Shown: positions 61,026-64,000 of the stretch, piece by piece
How positions within the stretch are numbered: position 1 is the first letter of the stretch
How the letters are laid out: every line of letters starts with the position of its first letter
NCBI RefSeq assembly: GCF_037975245.1
Contig: NC_092568.1
Coordinates: 9,321,001-9,385,000, forward strand
DNA length: 64,000 nt
From: Apostichopus japonicus
Lineage: Eukaryota > Echinodermata > Holothuroidea > Aspidochirotida > Stichopodidae
Reading direction: 5' to 3'
Notes under the pieces: model-generated
Told to the model about the DNA's origin: nothing
The model's input: only the letters and a program-made list of their open reading frames with translations
Database searches by the model: none
Made by a program: the position numbers and the translations under genes

Positions 61026-61160
61026 CTCTACGGGAGATAGCTGCTGTTCCTCAACAGCTTCAACCTCTTCATCCTCTGGCAATCTCTGCTTCTTCTTTTT
61101 CCTTCTCTTCCCACTCTTCCCAGGCACGTGGCCATTTTGTAATGGTTCTTGTTCTTCCAT
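61026..61160 (-). CDS. Candidate first coding exon: lysine-rich, acidic-tailed 45-residue N-terminus
   Basis: The ATG at 61160 is in a good context (ACAATGG). The exon reads MEEQEPLQNGHVPGKSGKRR then KKKKQRLPEDEEVEAVEEQQ and LSPVE, ending in phase 0 at donor GAG|GTAGCT. A second possible donor, GAG|GTCTGT, lies 12 nt further on and is also phase 0. The segment has a polybasic block followed by an acidic block, typical of disordered N-termini. I do not recognise the family. It could be the first exon of an unknown minus-strand gene or an alternative N-terminus spliced to the SNAP-25-like exon 3, about 32 kb away. Codon variety and low repeat content support coding. A tandem array abuts and partly copies its 3' border. 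Confidence 0.5.
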
Positions 61161-62060
61161 TGTTTTATAAATGTTACTCCGCTTGTGACATTCGAAAGGC
61201 ACTTAACATAAGCTCTCCTATATAATATTTTTCACATCAAACTCTCTTTGTCAGGGTATCTTTGATTTAAATAATTTTGATATTTTTGACCGTATATCAT
61301 TCAAGACATATACACACAGTAGGAATTTTTTCCAAAAGTAACTAATGCCTGTGATCGGGCCAAAGCGTTTTCGGCGAACTACGCGTCCGCCTCTTGAGGC
61401 ATTTCCAACGATCGGAACTCAAGCACACGTGGATGATAATACGAAAAACCTCTCCGAAACCGTCTGTAGAGCCTGCATTTGTCAAACAGGTGGTTTCCAT
61501 TTGAAATTTATTCCAATTATATTCCACATATCCCGACGCGAGTCTTCCCGTCCTGGTCAGTGTCTCGGTAACATGTGCTCGCTCCTTTGGCCTTTAACGA
61601 CTCCTACACGTTTCCCCGCGATCCCACTGAATGACGACTGCTTTGTCTTTGTAGTACATAAGACAAACGATAAGTAGCTCCTTCCATCAATGCTACACCT
61701 CCTCGTTTCGTCGATCAGAACAGAAATTTTGCCGAGTAATTTTCTGACACCGGTCTTTTTCGCTGATCCCCTGAATTCAGACGAGCTCAATATTCCTCAC
61801 ATGAATGCACCCCAGCTCTCTGTAATTTTCTTTCCAGCCCTCGCGATGATCATCACATAGCGACGATGCTAACTTGTGACGGTGATACCTTGTCAGCTTA
61901 TGATGAAGCTTAACGGGGATGATGATGATGAGAGGCAGAGAGCAGCAGCCAGCAAGCAAGCAACTCTGAGAGCTCATTGATTGACTTGCAACCTACCGAC
62001 ACTGAATATTTCTTCCACGCTTCGATGGAGATGAGAGTCTCCCCACAAAGCCTTGTTAAT
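61161..62060 (-). promoter_or_regulatory. Probable promoter and 5' region of the 61-kb exon
   Basis: A TATATA-like stretch at about 61215-61226 precedes the ATG by some 55-65 nt on the minus strand. Beyond it, 61340-61900 is clearly richer in CG dinucleotides than nearby DNA. Both fit a promoter region, possibly with activity in both directions. Short frames across this block on both strands have no recognisable protein content. Confidence 0.35.
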
Positions 62061-63929
62061 ATTGATGTTGCTTCTTCTTCTTCCTTTTGTGAAAGATATA
62101 TAGTTCGTAATGAGAGAGTCTACAATGTCAGCCCTAGTAGTCAAAAGTATTGGCCTGATTGCACAAAGGTTGGCTTTATATTATGCGGCTGCAAAAGCTG
62201 TGTGCACATGCAGGCAATGTTTTTTTATGAGGCTGAGGTCATTTATACTTCTATAAAAATGTGGGAGGCTATGTTTACTCTCTTTTTTTTTTTTAGGTTT
62301 TTGTTCCCGACTATTTTCTTCTTCTTCTTTGGCTTCTTCTTCGTTTTTGTTTAGAAGACAAAATCCGGCCTCAAATCATCTACACAGACCGCAGGCAATG
62401 CAAGTGGTAAACACAACCTCAAAATTACCAGCCAAAGGCATAACCTTCGGAGGGCTCTCATCATTATTTATTGCTTTCACTTAAAACTGCTCTGTTTTGG
62501 AATCTGTGATTGTAAATGCTAAAACCAGAAATTGAGAGCAACGGAATGTCATTGGAAGGATCCAAACCCTCGAGATGTGATAGGATGCTAAAGAAGCTGA
62601 CTTACCTATAAATAAAAAGCTAAACATGTAGTTTTTTGTATAATATCTGTATCAAATACTTTAGTATGTATTAAACTAAAACACCAGCAGCAGATTTTTG
62701 GATACTCAATTGGGAGCAACAATGCATTGTGGGACTGTAATTAAGTTACCAACACTGGGGTAATGGGTTAAAGAATCTGACTTTACTACAAAGTTGACAT
62801 CTGATGTTTTATTTACACAAAATATGCTGTTTGAGACAGCTATCAAAGATGCATGTGTACATTTGGAAACTTTGGTAGCAATGATGTGTGGATTGTAAGA
62901 TTCCATGATCCCTGTGTCGTAGGTCAAAGAATCTGACTTTAACGAAACATTTAATATTTGATATTTTGTATGCTTTAAATATTTTTTGTTTGTTTAAAAT
63001 ATATCTTTGCTTTTATTATAACTATGATAAGAGCAATAAATAATCGACATGTATACAAACTTGAAAGCATAAAAAGCTGCCACATGTGTAAATTAAAAAA
63101 AAAAAAACGATTCTAAGCATATTTCTGTGTTAGTATTAACTTGGACAATGAGGTCAGTCTTCAACAGATATAAACTGGCTAAATAACTGCATCTTTGATA
63201 TAATTTTCACATGTCCCATGACATTCCTACCGATATTTTTGGAACCTGTTTATTATATAAAGCTCTCTTCATTTAACAGGGCAAAATTAAATAATCATGA
63301 CAATTAGAGCTTCAGCAATATTTTGACCCGAGTGCAATGCTCAGATAAATGATAATCTTCAATTGCATGATGAATTGCGAAATGTATAATATGGGCAACG
63401 CTGACGATAGAGGTCAGGTGCCATAATTGTCCCCACGCAGTGCCCAACCTCGCCACCCCTTGGATATGGGGTTCGACCAATAATTACTTCAATATTAACT
63501 CCTTTGTCTATATGGGATTCCTCCAATAATTACTTCAATACTAACTCCTTTGTCTAAACAGGTTCGACCAATGATTACTTGGCTATTAAATCCTTTGGTA
63601 CGTATAATAACATTACAACAACAACAAAAATATTATAAAATATAAAAACAACATGAAGTTAACTGCAGACATATCTAGTCCCTCTAGCAATGCACCTATA
63701 AAATCAATATCAGCTGATTCGAATAGACTATGTACCCTATATAAAGACTTGCTATATATCAGGATAGCTGCACGTGCATATAATGCTGCTTGCACATATA
63801 AAGATCATCTATATAAGTTAGCCAAGGTCATACTCCCTGAAGAAAAAACATTTATTTTGACTGTATTGTTGAATATATGTTCCACCCTCTGAAATGTCAG
63901 TACATGCAGGAAAAGGTATAGATGATGTT
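62061..63929. other. Right-hand flank
   Basis: AT-rich. A loose repeat of about 170 bp, each with AGCAA-(A/G)ATG-TGGGA and GTCAAAGAATCTGACTTTA, occurs near 62540, 62715 and 62880. A repeat of about 55 bp, GGTTCGACCAATAATTACTT then TAACTCCTTTGTCTA, occurs three times at 63470-63600. No gene recognised. Confidence 0.5.
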
Positions 63930-63934
63930 AGTAG

Positions 63935-63983
<49 letters not shown>

Positions 63984-64000
63984 TTGTATATATATATATA
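63930..64000. repeat. (TA)n microsatellite at window edge
   Basis: TA dinucleotides with TG/CA interruptions, running to the end of the window. Confidence 0.9.

Overview
The window looks like intron-rich, AT-rich nuclear DNA of an animal, most likely a marine invertebrate deuterostome. An echinoderm is my best guess, and it is inference only. It has short phased exons with GT-AG borders, kilobase introns, tRNA-derived SINEs, an L2/CR1-like retrotransposon tail, hAT-type non-autonomous transposons with target-site duplications, many tandem arrays and long (TA)n tracts. There is no long open reading frame, operon, rRNA or CRISPR array.

The one confidently recognised gene is on the minus strand. 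It is a SNAP-25/SNAP-23-type Qb,Qc-SNARE, covered by six short exons between 29321 and 2930. In transcription order they are: exon 3 (29280-29321), exon 4a (22685-22733), exon 4b (21485-21533), exon 5 (10836-10953), exon 6 (4833-4970) and exon 7 (2930-3074). With one of the two exon 4 versions they join in frame to 164 codons, from the start of the first SNARE helix, through the palmitoylated cysteine motif and linker, to most of the second SNARE helix. The final short C-terminal exon is probably left of position 1. The usual N-terminal exon was not found.

The main result is that exon 4 is present twice, 1.15 kb apart. Each copy is 49 nt with identical phases and good splice sites, and the two encode different versions of the SNARE helix around the ionic zero layer. 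Using both would break the frame, so they look like mutually exclusive exons. Vertebrate SNAP25 has an alternative pair of the next exon (5a/5b), so this would be a different place to diversify the same helix.

Upstream of exon 3 (30-64 kb) there are two weaker candidate N-terminal exons on the minus strand. One, at 61026-61160, encodes a basic, lysine-rich 45-residue start beside CpG-rich DNA. The other, at 36385-36453, encodes 23 residues with a perfect GTGAGT donor. Both end in phase 0, as exon 3 requires, but neither is proven to belong to this gene.

The rest is intronic or flanking repeat. Tandem arrays lie at 5.1-5.5 kb (24 bp), 12.5 kb (63 bp), 16.0-18.05 kb (about 182 bp), 29.8-30.1 kb (GGGA)n, 39.5-41.3 kb (about 260-bp dimers), 50.0-51.3 kb (70- and 63-bp monomers in dimers) and 59.6-61.0 kb (about 166-bp dimers). 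The last array shares its unit with the exon-intron border of the 61-kb exon. Transposons include two hAT-like elements with perfect 8-bp target duplications (9125-9494 and 58220-59441), a foldback-type element with 22-bp iterated ends (43610-44568), a 624-bp TTAA-ended MITE carrying a perfect hairpin (15214-15837), a 420-bp inverted-repeat MITE (42704-43124) and two copies of one tRNA-SINE (6.84 and 37.9 kb).
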